Below the pieces are notes generated by a model. It was not told the DNA's origin. It searched no databases and saw only the letters and a list, made by a program, of their open reading frames with translations. DNA of 64,000 nucleotides from Wolbachia endosymbiont (group B) of Parapoynx stratiotata (GTDB lineage Bacteria; Pseudomonadota; Alphaproteobacteria; Rickettsiales; Anaplasmataceae). Each line of letters opens with the position of its first letter. Position 1 is the stretch's first letter. The stretch is from contig NZ_OX366335.1 in the NCBI RefSeq assembly GCF_947250635.1, positions 558,001 to 622,000 on the forward strand. The letters run 5' to 3'. The translations under genes and the position numbers were made by a program. This document shows positions 35,926 to 44,652 of this stretch, piece after piece.

Positions 35926-36956
35926 TGTGGATAAATAAACCAGTAATGGTAGAGAGAAGAAGCTTTGAACTATTATCATTATATAATAGCAAACAACCTA
36001 TCTTTAAGAACTTAAAGCATTTTCATATAAACCCAAAAGGAATAGCAATAATACGTATTTATGGAGTGTTGACAAAAAAAACAGAAGCTTTTGATCATAT
36101 TTTAGATATGACTTCGTATGAAAATATTCATGAAGAGATAGAGAGCGCTTTAGAAGATAAAAGCATAGAAACGATTCTACTTGACATAGACAGTCCAGGA
36201 GGAGAAGTAAACGGTGTCTTTGACCTAGCTGATTTTATTTATGAATCAAGAGCAAAAAAGAGGATAATAGCGATAGCAAATGATGATGCGTACTCTGCTG
36301 CATATGCTATAGCTTCAAGCGCTGAAAAGGTTTTTGTGTGTAGAACCTCTGGTTTTGGAAGTATAGGTGTTATTGCAAGTCACATTGACCAAAGCGGTTT
36401 TGATGAAAAGCAAGGAATAAAATACACAACTATTTTTGCAGGCAAGAGAAAGAATGATTTAAATCCACATGAGCCAATGACGTCTGAAAGTCTGGAAAGC
36501 TTACAAAAAGAAGTAGACCGACTATATGAAATGTTTGTGCAGCTAATAGCAAGAAACAGAGGTCTTTCAATTGAAAAGATTCGATCAACAGAAGCAGGTC
36601 TATATTTTGGCGAGAAAGCAGTAGAAATAGGTCTTGCAGATGGAGTTACAACATTTTTTGAATTTATTAACAAAGGAGAAAATACTATGAATAAACAAAC
36701 TACAACTGACCTAGAAACTGATAATTTAACTAAGTATCGTACTGAAGTTGTTGAATTAATACGTTTATGTAACTTATCACGAATGCCAGAGAAAATAGGA
36801 GAATTTATTGAGCAGGGCGTAAGTGTTGAGCAAGCAAGGGAGGTTTTAATGGAATTACTTGCAGAGAGAACGAAGAAGACAGAGATACTGAGTGCAATAC
36901 CACAGAATTCGCAGGAAGATTTGATGACACAGGTAGCGAAAAGTCGGTGCATTTAA
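35925..36956 (+). CDS. minor capsid protein C (S49-type prohead protease)
   Basis: This 343-residue protein is a lambda gpC-like serine protease (peptidase S49). The fold signatures ILLDIDSPGGEV (about 84-95) and DAYSAAYAIAS, with the candidate catalytic Ser (about 121-131), are present. A Lys-rich IFAGKRKNDLNPHEP segment follows. The last 90 residues form a separate helical part that also has its own start site (ATG 36687), as in the lambda C/Nu3 pair. I chose ATG 35925, overlapping the portal stop, over a GTG one codon earlier. It acts in prohead maturation. Confidence 0.88.
   Translation: MWINKPVMVERRSFELLSLYNSKQPIFKNLKHFHINPKGIAIIRIYGVLTKKTEAFDHILDMTSYENIHEEIESALEDKSIETILLDIDSPGGEVNGVFDLADFIYESRAKKRIIAIANDDAYSAAYAIASSAEKVFVCRTSGFGSIGVIASHIDQSGFDEKQGIKYTTIFAGKRKNDLNPHEPMTSESLESLQKEVDRLYEMFVQLIARNRGLSIEKIRSTEAGLYFGEKAVEIGLADGVTTFFEFINKGENTMNKQTTTDLETDNLTKYRTEVVELIRLCNLSRMPEKIGEFIEQGVSVEQAREVLMELLAERTKKTEILSAIPQNSQEDLMTQVAKSRCI
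36674..36956 (+). CDS. nested scaffold-like product inside gene C (Nu3-type)
   Basis: AGGAG at 36674-36678, 8 bases before an in-frame ATG at 36687, would start an 89-residue product using the C-terminal part of gene C. In lambda, the scaffold Nu3 is made the same way from inside gene C. The segment is helical and charged (MNKQTTTDLETDN start; LIRLCNLSRMPEKIGEFIE), which suits a scaffold. The feature start includes the ribosome site. This is an inference from the site and the lambda parallel. Confidence 0.5.
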
Positions 36957-36961
36957 ATTTT

Positions 36962-37070
36962 ATAACCGCCATATATAGTGCTCTGCGGTAAATAAGTGTC
37001 CAAAATGCGCCATAATGGCTAATTATAAGGTAATAACCGCAGTGTATAGCAGTTATAAACACGGCGGTAA
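36962..37070 (+). repeat. tandem hairpin repeats between minor and decoration capsid genes
   Basis: Two similar blocks begin ATAACCGC (36964 and 37035) and end GCGGTAA; each can fold via ACCGC/GCGGT (36965-36969 with 36985-36989; 37036-37040 with 37064-37068). Between them is GCCATAATGGC (37009-37019), a small palindrome also present near 23515. They may adjust the expression ratio of the decoration and capsid genes by attenuation or RNA processing. Confidence 0.45.
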
Positions 37071-37098
37071 AAAAAATAAAAAAAGGAGAGAAAAAGAC

Positions 37099-37470
37099 AT
37101 GATAAGTATAACTGAAGGAAATAATTTAGGCGATCTTCTGAAATATGAAGTGTCCAACCTATATTCAAGAGACCAAATAACAGTAGCTAAAGGTCAAAAT
37201 CTTAAGCTTGGTGCAGTAGTTGCCAAAAAGACGGAAGATGGTTTTATTAGAGTACTTAATCCTGCTGGAACAGATGGCACACAAACAGCAATAGGTGCAA
37301 TAGTAAGTGATGTAAATGCGACAGAAAATGCCAAAGCAGTAATTATTACTCGTGGTGCAATACTAGCAGATCATGCAGTTGTGTGGCCAGCAAATATCAC
37401 TGAAGAACAGAAAGCTGAAGCAATAAAGCAACTTGAAGGACGAGGGATCATTGTCCGCAAGGGAGTGTAA
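37099..37470 (+). CDS. head decoration protein (lambda gpD type)
   Basis: This 123-residue protein is rich in small and beta-forming residues, with the ITVAKGQNLKLGAVVAKKT and KAVIITRGAIL patterns typical of lambda gpD-like capsid-stabilising proteins. The start at ATG 37099 is preceded by a strong AGGAGAG site 8 bases ahead; an upstream in-frame ATG at 37015 would translate through the hairpin region and is rejected. It is 25 bp before the major capsid gene. Confidence 0.8.
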   Translation: MISITEGNNLGDLLKYEVSNLYSRDQITVAKGQNLKLGAVVAKKTEDGFIRVLNPAGTDGTQTAIGAIVSDVNATENAKAVIITRGAILADHAVVWPANITEEQKAEAIKQLEGRGIIVRKGV

Positions 37471-37495
37471 CTTAAATTAATAAGGGGGAAAAAGA

Positions 37496-38500
37496 ATGCA
37501 AAATCCATTTACAAATACAGCATTTAGCATGACGGCACTAACAAATGCGATGAATATATTGCCGATAAATTATGGACGAGTTGAAAATCTAAATTTGTTT
37601 CCAAGTAGGTCAGTAAGATTTAGACATATTACAATAGAAGAACATAATGGAGTTTTAAGTCTACTACCAACGCAAGTACCAGGGGCACCAGCAACAGTAG
37701 GAAAACGTGGTAAAAGAAAGGTAAGGACATTTACCATTCCTCATATTCCTCATGATGATGTGGTGTTACCAGAAGAAGTACAAGGAATAAGGGCATTTGG
37801 ATCAGAGAGTGAACTGAAAGCGCTGGCAGATGTAATAACTGACCATTTGCAGCTAATGAGAAATAAACATGCAATAACGTTGGAGCATTTGCGTATGGGA
37901 GCGCTGAAAGGAATAATTTTAGATGCTGATGGGTCAGAATTATTAAATCTGTACAACGAATTTAAAATAACACCAAAAGTAGTAAATTTTGCCCTTGGAA
38001 CAGCAACAACAGATGTAAAACGTAAGTGTCTGGAAGTATTGCGGCATATTGAAGACAACTTAAGTGGTGAATATATGACCGGGATTCATGCTTTAGTAAG
38101 CCCTGAGTTTTTTGATGCACTTACTTCTCATACTAAAGTAAAAGAAGCATATGAAAGATGGCAAGAAGGAGCAGCGCTTCGGAATGATATGAGGTCAGGG
38201 TTTACGTTCTGTGGAATCACATTTGAGGAATATAGAGGGCAAGCAACTGATCCTGAAGGAACCGTGAGAAGATTTATAGAAAGAGATACAGGGCACTGTT
38301 TTCCAGTAGGAACAGCAAGTACATTTACAACATATTTTGCACCAGCAGACTTTAATGAGACAGTAAATACCCTTGGACAGCCACTATATGCAAAACAAGA
38401 GCCAAGGAGGTTTGATAGAGGAACTGATTTACATACACAGTCAAATCCTCTGCCAGTGTGCCACAGACCAGGAACATTAGTAAAAGTCGTTGCAGCATAA
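37496..38500 (+). CDS. major capsid protein (lambda gpE type)
   Basis: This 334-residue protein makes up the phage head shell. Features of the gpE family include the N-terminal NINYGRVENLNLFPSRSVRFR-like region (here split as NILPINYGRVE and LNLFPSRSVRF), and the mid-protein IRAFGSESELKALADVI and ALVSPEFFDALTSH segments. The length is normal. ATG 37496 has AAGGGGGAAA in front. It is followed by a conspicuous hairpin (38503-38555). It appears intact. Confidence 0.88.
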   Translation: MQNPFTNTAFSMTALTNAMNILPINYGRVENLNLFPSRSVRFRHITIEEHNGVLSLLPTQVPGAPATVGKRGKRKVRTFTIPHIPHDDVVLPEEVQGIRAFGSESELKALADVITDHLQLMRNKHAITLEHLRMGALKGIILDADGSELLNLYNEFKITPKVVNFALGTATTDVKRKCLEVLRHIEDNLSGEYMTGIHALVSPEFFDALTSHTKVKEAYERWQEGAALRNDMRSGFTFCGITFEEYRGQATDPEGTVRRFIERDTGHCFPVGTASTFTTYFAPADFNETVNTLGQPLYAKQEPRRFDRGTDLHTQSNPLPVCHRPGTLVKVVAA

Positions 38501-38502
38501 CA

Positions 38503-38555
38503 ATACTGGTAGAGTAACTACAAGTTGGTGAGGCACAAGAGGACTCTACTAGTAT
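38503..38555 (+). terminator. hairpin directly after the major capsid gene
   Basis: ATACTGGTAGAGT (38503-38515) pairs with ACTCTACTAGTAT (38543-38555), 12 of 13 positions, loop 27 bases. It starts 3 bp after the capsid stop. Without a T-run it may be a processing or stability element that keeps capsid mRNA abundant relative to the downstream tail genes. Confidence 0.5.
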
Positions 38556-38582
38556 ATACCTTATTAGCATACTTATGAAAGA

Positions 38583-38888
38583 ATGCAAGAGAATATTAAG
38601 AGATTACTAAAAGATTGTTTTGCCCATTTAGGAGAAGTGGCTTTGTATAAATCAAAGGATAAGTCATACATGGTACAAGTATTAAAGCAACAGCCAGATA
38701 AATTATACGAGATTGGTGAAGGACAATTTGTGGAAGAAACTTTAGCGTTAGAAGTAAGTGCGTTTGATGTGTTAAGGCCAATAGTAGGAGATGTTTTTGT
38801 TATAGGTGATCGAAGATATAAAGTACACTCACCGCCACTTAGAGACAAGTCTGGAATAACGTGGAAAATAAAAGCGTCTGGGGTGTAA
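38583..38888 (+). CDS. phage head-tail connector protein (gpFII-like, tentative)
   Basis: This 101-residue protein starts with a helix (ENIKRLLKDCFAHLG) followed by beta strands, ending VFVIGDRRYKVHSPPLRDKSGITW, a layout typical of small head-tail attachment proteins. It sits between the major capsid and gpZ genes, the usual place for the lambda FI/FII-type connectors. It stops 1 bp before the gpZ ATG. The family assignment comes mostly from position and size. Confidence 0.5.
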   Translation: MQENIKRLLKDCFAHLGEVALYKSKDKSYMVQVLKQQPDKLYEIGEGQFVEETLALEVSAFDVLRPIVGDVFVIGDRRYKVHSPPLRDKSGITWKIKASGV

Positions 38889-38889
38889 A

Positions 38890-39363
38890 ATGTCTGTTCA
38901 TATAGAAGTTGAGGTAATAGAAAATGTAAATGCTAAAAGAAGAAAAGTAGAATTAGCAACGGTAAAGGCATTAAACAAAACGGCACTATGGTTAAAAGCG
39001 CAAGCAGCTAAGGAAATCAGTGAAGAAAAGCAGATAAAATTAAGTTTGATAAGAAAGAGATTAAGAATTTTTAAGGCGAAAACTAGCAGATTAGACGTGT
39101 TGATTAGAGCAAATCTCTATGACATTAGAGCATCGACAATTGGCAAGATACAAAAAACAAGAAGAGGATCGAAAGTAGGAAAGCATGAGTTTATAGGAGG
39201 ATTTGCAGCAGTTATGCCAAAAGGAAATAGCGGTATGTTTAAACGTGAAGGAAGAGCAGCATTGCCAATAAAGGAAGTTAAATTGCCACTCGAACCTGAG
39301 GCTTCAAGGATAATAGGAAATCTTGTTAATTATGAGGTTGAGAAAGTGTTTACAAAATTTTTT
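38890..39363 (+). pseudogene. minor tail protein Z (gpZ-like), C-terminus cut by an IS
   Basis: About 158 native residues remain of a basic, helical protein (VELATVKALNKTALWLKAQAAK at the N-terminus, KLSLIRKRLRIFKAK), the pattern of lambda minor tail protein Z, which connects the tail to the head. At 39364 the sequence becomes the end of IS fragment E; the frame continues 30 more codons to 39453 on IS sequence. The expected downstream tail and baseplate genes do not appear on the far side of the IS nest (after 41960). The loss therefore seems larger than the gene itself. Confidence 0.7.
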
Positions 39364-40121
39364 GGGAACGTTCAAAAAAGTGTGTCAAGCCGCATTTTTA
39401 GTTCAACTCAATTTTCAATCTATCTGGAAAGAAAATATCAAGTTGAGACATAGTTAAAGCCCAATTAGGGAGAGCCATAATCCACTTTTGCTCTACCTTT
39501 TTTATAGCACAATATACCTGTTTGTACAAGGCATTTGTACTAGTAAATGAACCCTTAGTTTTAGTAAATTTCCTGATTTGTCTATGCAACCCCTCAATTG
39601 GATTGGTGGTGTAAATCAGCTTCCTAACTTGCCCAGAATACTTAAAATAACTGGATAAGTTTTCCCAATTGTTCTGCCAGGATTTTATAACTAAAGGATA
39701 CTTCTCTCCCCATTTTTCTTCCAGCTCAAGCAGATAATTCTCAGCGATCTCTTTACTTGAAGCACGATATATTTTTTTCAAATCATTCATGAAAACTTTT
39801 ACATCTTTGCTAGATACATATTTCAGTGAATTCCTTATCTGATGCACTATACATAGCTGTACTTCTGCCTTAGGAAACACACTATTTATAGCCGCAGGAA
39901 AGCTTTTTAGCCCATCAATGCAGGCAATTAGAATATCTTCTACTCCTCGCTCTTTTAGGTCATTTAGAACTCCCAACCAGAAGTTAGCTCCTTCACTTTC
40001 AGCCAAATAAAAACCTAATACTTCTTTTCTGCCATTTTGATTTATGCCCAATATATTATACATGCATTTACTTATACAATGTCCGTCCTCCTTGACCTTA
40101 AAGAACATGCCATCCATAAAC
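39364..40121 (-). mobile_element. IS256-family fragment E (3' 758 bp)
   Basis: The 3' half of the 1337-bp element in minus orientation, starting with its terminal repeat. It ends at 40121, where the IS481-family copy starts. It encodes the last 239 residues of the transposase. It and fragment G below were probably one element, from which about 55 bp and any insert between have been lost. Confidence 0.88.
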
Positions 40122-41317
40122 TGTATTAAACAAGACTTGATCTGACACTTTAAAAAAGTAAGTTATAAAATAATAAAAGAAAGGAGTGTTAGATATGAGT
40201 ACGATACAAACAAAAATACTAAAACCAAAGTTAGGGTTATTAGAACTAGCAAAGCAATTAGGTAACGTATCACAAGCGTGTAAGGTGATGGGTTATTCGC
40301 GTGATACATTTTATCGATTTAAGGAGTTATATGAAAGTGGGGGAGAAGGAGCATTACATGAAATAAGTAAGAAAAAACCCCTATTAGCAAACAGAGTTTC
40401 CGAAGATATAGAAAGGGCAATAATTGGCATAGCTACAGAATTTCCAGCATATGGACAACAAAGAGCTGCAAATGAGCTGAGAAAAAGGGGTGTAATAATT
40501 TCCGAAGGTGGCGTAAGATCTGTATGGCTAAGAAATGACATTGAAACGTTCAAAAAAAGACTTAAAGCCCTTGAAGCAAAGGTTGCACAAGACGGCATAA
40601 TTTTAACTGAAGAGCAACTTGCAGCATTGGAAAAAGTTAAAGAGCAAAGAGAAGCTCACGGTGAAATTGAAACAGAACACTCAGGTTATTTAGGGTCTCA
40701 AGATACTTATTACGTAGGCAATATCAAGGGCGTTGGGCGCATTTACCAGCAGACTTTTATTGATACATATTCGAGAGTGGCTTTTGCTAAGCTTTATACA
40801 GATAAAACTGCTATTACCGCTGCCGACTTGCTGAATGATAGAGTAATACCATTTTTCGATGTACAAAACGTGCCATTATTGCGCATTTTGACTGATAGAG
40901 GTACAGAATATTGTGGTAAACCAGAAAATCACGCTTATCAGCTTTATTTGGGAATTGAAAATATTGATCATTCAAGAACTAAAGCCAATTCACCACAAAC
41001 TAATGGCATATGCGAAAGGTTTCATAAAACTATGCAAGATGAGTGTTACAATATTATCTTTAGAAAGAAAATCTACAGTTCTTTAGAAGATTTGCAGATA
41101 GATGTTGATCATTGGTTACGCTCTTACAATGAGACCAGGCCTCACTCAGGTAAATATTGCTATGGTAAAACGCCTATGCAGACTTTTCTTGATAGCAAAC
41201 ACATTGCTTTTCAGAAAAATATTAGTAACGTTAAACAAGAGACTGATATTAGTTTTAACTACCTCAATTCTTCTGTCAGTTAATTCGTTGCTGTCAGATT
41301 AAGTTGTGTCTAGTACA
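40122..41317 (+). mobile_element. IS481-family element, copy 1 (1196 bp)
   Basis: Ends are TGTATTAAACA... and ...TGTCTAGTACA, imperfect 26-bp inverted repeats starting with TGTA on each side. Same length as copy 2 (57818-59013). The left flank (CCATAAAC) and right flank (GATTATGG) are from different positions of IS256 sequence in opposite orientations, so no target duplication exists. It is at a deletion junction. Confidence 0.9.
40195..41283 (+). CDS. IS481-family transposase, copy 1
   Basis: This 362-residue protein has an N-terminal HTH region (QLGNVSQACKVMGYSRDTFYRFKEL) and an rve-type DDE integrase domain (FIDTYSRVAFAKLYTD, LRILTDRGTEYCG, then TNGICERFHKTMQDE with the final Glu). This layout is typical for IS481. 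I place the start at ATG 40195, 8 bases after AGGAG; a GTG at 40186 is less likely. It is identical in predicted sequence to copy 2 as far as seen. Confidence 0.93.
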   Translation: MSTIQTKILKPKLGLLELAKQLGNVSQACKVMGYSRDTFYRFKELYESGGEGALHEISKKKPLLANRVSEDIERAIIGIATEFPAYGQQRAANELRKRGVIISEGGVRSVWLRNDIETFKKRLKALEAKVAQDGIILTEEQLAALEKVKEQREAHGEIETEHSGYLGSQDTYYVGNIKGVGRIYQQTFIDTYSRVAFAKLYTDKTAITAADLLNDRVIPFFDVQNVPLLRILTDRGTEYCGKPENHAYQLYLGIENIDHSRTKANSPQTNGICERFHKTMQDECYNIIFRKKIYSSLEDLQIDVDHWLRSYNETRPHSGKYCYGKTPMQTFLDSKHIAFQKNISNVKQETDISFNYLNSSVS

Positions 41318-41436
41318 GATTATGGCTCTCCCTAATTGGGCTTTAACTATGTCTCAACTTGATATTTTCTTTCCAGATAGATTGAAAATTGAGTTGAACT
41401 AAAAATGCGGCTTGACACACTTTTTTGAACGTTCCC
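41318..41436 (+). mobile_element. IS256-family fragment F (3' end, 119 bp)
   Basis: The last 119 bp of the 1337-bp element in plus orientation, ending in the terminal repeat at 41436. It lies between the IS481 copy and fragment G. The first 1.2 kb of this copy is missing, consistent with an IS481-adjacent deletion. Confidence 0.88.
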
Positions 41437-41960
41437 GCAGTTTATCAGTAATACTGGATATCTCTGCTGCTGATATTTTGTGGTCATATATTTCCTCAAC
41501 ATGTGAAGCTATATCTCTGTATCCCATGCCACTGGCATATGTGCTTAAGACCTTTGCTTCAAGTTCTGGATGTAGGCTTGTTTGCCTTTTTTTGACTATT
41601 TGCGGTTCAAAGCTTCCTTCTCTGTCTCTTGGTGTTAATAGTTCAAATGAGCCTGAACTTGTACGTAAAGTTTTTGCATTCCTTCCATTTCTTCGGTTAT
41701 TTTCTTCACTTTTAGCTGACATGTGGCTTTCTATTTCACCTTCCAGACTTGCCTCTAGCAACCTTTTTATAAACGGTGTTAATGCTCCATCTCTTCCTGT
41801 CAATGGTCTTCCTTCTCGTATAGATGACAGGATATTTGTTTCTAATTCTTTATAATCTACCAAACCAGTAGTTCTATTTGCTTGACCCATATCAAACCTC
41901 CATTTTTTATATCAATTTATTACTTTTTTTTCGGTTTGACACACTTTTTTGAACGTTCCC
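41437..41960 (-). mobile_element. IS256-family fragment G (5' 524 bp)
   Basis: The 5' part of the element in minus orientation with its outer end at 41960, encoding the first ~150 transposase residues. Fragment F ends exactly where G starts, so F inserted into G. The right flank (TCTTAATT) does not match the left flank of fragment E (AATTTTTT). Confidence 0.88.
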
Positions 41961-42500
41961 TCTTAATTTACAAAAGCAACGGGAGATTGAAAAGAGTATG
42001 TGCAAGAAGGAGCTGCTACAAAGGGCCATGCCAAAAGATATTGAGATTGATGTAAGTCGATGTTACAAAATCAATTATGCGAAAATATTAATATAGATGA
42101 TGAAGATTTTAGCATACTAGATGCAACAGTGGTAGACAATGTATACAATTTAGCTGCATATTTTAATAGTATAGCTTTTCTTATAGTAGTCCGAACAGGG
42201 TAAGATATGTGTTTATGGCTATAGTAGGCCAGTAGCATATTATGATTTATTTGGATTATTGTGAAAAGAGCTATAGATCTGGAAAAAAAATTCTGTAAAA
42301 GGTCGGCTCAGCCAATCGTGTTTTAATACAGTCTCATATCCTGAAAATACACCTTGTGGCCAGCTCCTGTACAATGACATCTCATTTTCCTGAAAAACAA
42401 CATAAAAGAGTATTCTTAAAAGATTATTGATATCGATTCGACTCCTTTGCAATAATTTATTAACTGTAGTAATTTATATTTAAATAATAATTTTCAACTT
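41961..42500. other. degraded sequence after the IS nest, no intact gene
   Basis: In plus orientation two short open stretches in different frames (about 41963-42095 and 42062-42200; e.g. MCKKELLQRAMPKDIEID and NINIDDEDFSILDATVVDN) look like a broken gene, but I cannot name it. On the minus strand a 70-codon frame (42240-42452) is probably another remnant. It probably represents debris left at the end of the prophage deletion. Confidence 0.45.
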
Positions 42501-44504
42501 TTATGGTAAATTAGCAATTTTTTCCCTAGAATCAGAAACTCTTCTTAATTCTTCACGTTTTACCCATGAACCCTTCTGCTTATTGGATTCGCTTATTAAT
42601 TCAGGACGCATTAACCCACCAGATCTAGCAAAAACACCTCGGTCTATGGCTTCAATGACTGATAAACCTCCCAGTAAGCAATTTTGTCCTATTTCTTCAT
42701 AATTTTCTATTCCCTCATTACAATCTTCTATTGCTTCATTATAACTTTCTATTTTATCAAGTAGAAGTAGGCCTTCTTCACTCACCTCTACTTTTATCCA
42801 ATTTTTATTTTTCTCATCAGGATATAACCTAACTTCTAATTCTCCCAAACTAGTATAGAAAGTTAATACTACATCGCTGCCTTCTGTAAGATCTGTGTAA
42901 TTCCTTATGCCATCTTCAATTTTAATTTCTACTTCACTATTACCGATCTTTACTATATTTCTTCCACACTTTACATCTCCATCTGTTAGACCTAAATCCC
43001 TTGCCCCATCTGTTATCTTTATAATGTCTATTTTACTATCTTTAGAATATTCTAAGTAAAAAACGGAGTTGTCTACTCTTGCATCTTTTAGCTCGCTATT
43101 GGTTGCACTTTTTGCGATTTCAATAAACTTATGAGAATTGCTAATATAATCTCTATAAGCTTTTTTTAGGTTAGTTTTATGCTCTTTAAATTCTGATGTC
43201 AGTGTGTTAGCATCAACTGTATTACCAAACACTGCCCCTTTTGATACTAATTGACATATTATATTACTAGCAACTTTAGGATTTTTTTCCAACTCACTGA
43301 TTTTTTTCATCACATAATCGGTAAAAGTGTACTCATTACCTGAAAAGAAATCTTGTGAAAGAGAATAGTTTAATCGTACACCAGACTTTATAGCATCGTT
43401 TACAATCTCTTCAAGTTCAGCCATGTTTTGAGCCTGAAACACCTTATCAGAAAACTCATTTAACTTTTCCTTTTGATTTGAGGTTAAATTAACGAGTAAT
43501 TTACTGACCTGTCCTTTCTTTTGCTGACGATAAATATTTATACCATAATCTAATGCTCCTGCTTCTAGAAATATTTTTCTTAACTCTTGAGCAAGATCTT
43601 CATTATCCCAAGCAAAACGATCAACATACGAAAACACTTTTGATTCACCCATTCCTTGCCTAATATTTAGCACTACTTTTAGGTCTGAATCTCTTTTATG
43701 CTTACTTAAAAACTCCTTTAAATTTTTAGTGCAGTCTGAATCGAGTACAAGTAAGTCATACAATTCCTTATTCAACTTTTTCTGTTTATCAGTTAAAAAT
43801 AATTCTTCTATATTATAGCAGAGTTTATTAGTTGCTATTTGTTGTGGAGTTTTGCCCTTTCTACTTGTTATATTAGGTTTAGCTCCTTTCAAAAGAAGAG
43901 AGTTTGCATTATCGTGGTGACCTTTGGCAGCAGCAAGGTATAATGGTGTTTTTCCTTTATTATCTTGTATGTTAGGATCTGCGCCTGCTTCTAAGAGTAA
44001 ATCTATAGCCTGATTTCCTGTGCGACGAAATCCACCAATCTTTGCTCCTGCAATTGCATGCAATACTGTTGATTGAGATTCTCCTCTTCTTAGGTTAAGA
44101 ATTACTTTTAAATCTTTATTGTTTCTATTATCATGTAAAAATTCTTCAAGGGGCTCAGTATTATCAAATGAACCACAGTTAGAAGTTAAACATTTTAGAG
44201 CACTAAGTAACTTTTTGTTTAAATTTTTTTGACTTGGTGTAAGGTCATGATCTAGAGCAAACCAAACACAAATCTGTTCACTTAATCCAAGTTTGCTATC
44301 TATCAAAGATAATGGTTCATTATAGTTTCTGACTGATGGTAAGTCTCCTGAGTACCACATATCATTCATCAGCTCATTTAATAAATGCTCTTTAGATGAT
44401 AGATGTTCTATAATTGATTCATATTCAAAATCAGATGGCTCTGGTTTGGATTTTAGCTTTATTTGATTGATGATAGATTTTGTTATCCCAGTAAATTTAC
44501 CCAT
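42501..44504 (-). CDS. ankyrin protein with conserved C-terminal ENCLLGG-type domain
   Basis: This 667-residue soluble protein has two clear ankyrin repeats (about residues 165-225; LLLEAGADPNIQDNKGKTPLYLAAAKGH). A helical middle follows, then a C-terminal domain of about 150 residues: strand-rich YLEYSKDSKIDIIKI, RNYTDLTEGSDVVLTFYTSLGELEVRL, and finally EIGQNCLLGGLSVIEAIDRGVF. The same domain ends the neighbouring 44653 gene product. The start ATG 44504 has GAGGAG 7 bases ahead. A hairpin-containing block upstream (44526-44620) is duplicated before the neighbour. The gene lies in the eukaryotic-association-type region, so a host-directed role is a reasonable guess. The family is not otherwise known to me. 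Confidence 0.7.
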   Translation of the reverse strand: MGKFTGITKSIINQIKLKSKPEPSDFEYESIIEHLSSKEHLLNELMNDMWYSGDLPSVRNYNEPLSLIDSKLGLSEQICVWFALDHDLTPSQKNLNKKLLSALKCLTSNCGSFDNTEPLEEFLHDNRNNKDLKVILNLRRGESQSTVLHAIAGAKIGGFRRTGNQAIDLLLEAGADPNIQDNKGKTPLYLAAAKGHHDNANSLLLKGAKPNITSRKGKTPQQIATNKLCYNIEELFLTDKQKKLNKELYDLLVLDSDCTKNLKEFLSKHKRDSDLKVVLNIRQGMGESKVFSYVDRFAWDNEDLAQELRKIFLEAGALDYGINIYRQQKKGQVSKLLVNLTSNQKEKLNEFSDKVFQAQNMAELEEIVNDAIKSGVRLNYSLSQDFFSGNEYTFTDYVMKKISELEKNPKVASNIICQLVSKGAVFGNTVDANTLTSEFKEHKTNLKKAYRDYISNSHKFIEIAKSATNSELKDARVDNSVFYLEYSKDSKIDIIKITDGARDLGLTDGDVKCGRNIVKIGNSEVEIKIEDGIRNYTDLTEGSDVVLTFYTSLGELEVRLYPDEKNKNWIKVEVSEEGLLLLDKIESYNEAIEDCNEGIENYEEIGQNCLLGGLSVIEAIDRGVFARSGGLMRPELISESNKQKGSWVKREELRRVSDSREKIANLP

Positions 44505-44525
44505 ACTTACTCCTCTGAGCTAAAA

Positions 44526-44620
44526 CATATGATATATTATATGCAATATATAACATTAAATCAATAACCATAATCTTTTTACTACTCACGTCGTTTGTTA
44601 AGTTTTTATGGTGAGTAATA
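44526..44620 (-). promoter_or_regulatory. duplicated upstream block, copy 1
   Basis: It contains an AT-rich dyad (ATATATTATATGCAATATAT-like) and a hairpin-forming TTACTACTCAC...GTGAGTAA pair around a common GTTAAGTTTTTATG stretch. Nearly the same arrangement occurs at 46111-46208 before the paralogous gene, so gene and control region duplicated together. Confidence 0.5.
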
Positions 44621-44652
44621 TAAGATCTTTAGACAATCAAGCAGTTTAGCAT

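Noticed and set aside
42240-42452. 70-codon minus-strand frame after the IS nest
   Set aside because: No ribosome site, no recognised domain, and it lies in visibly degraded sequence; reported only as part of the debris region.
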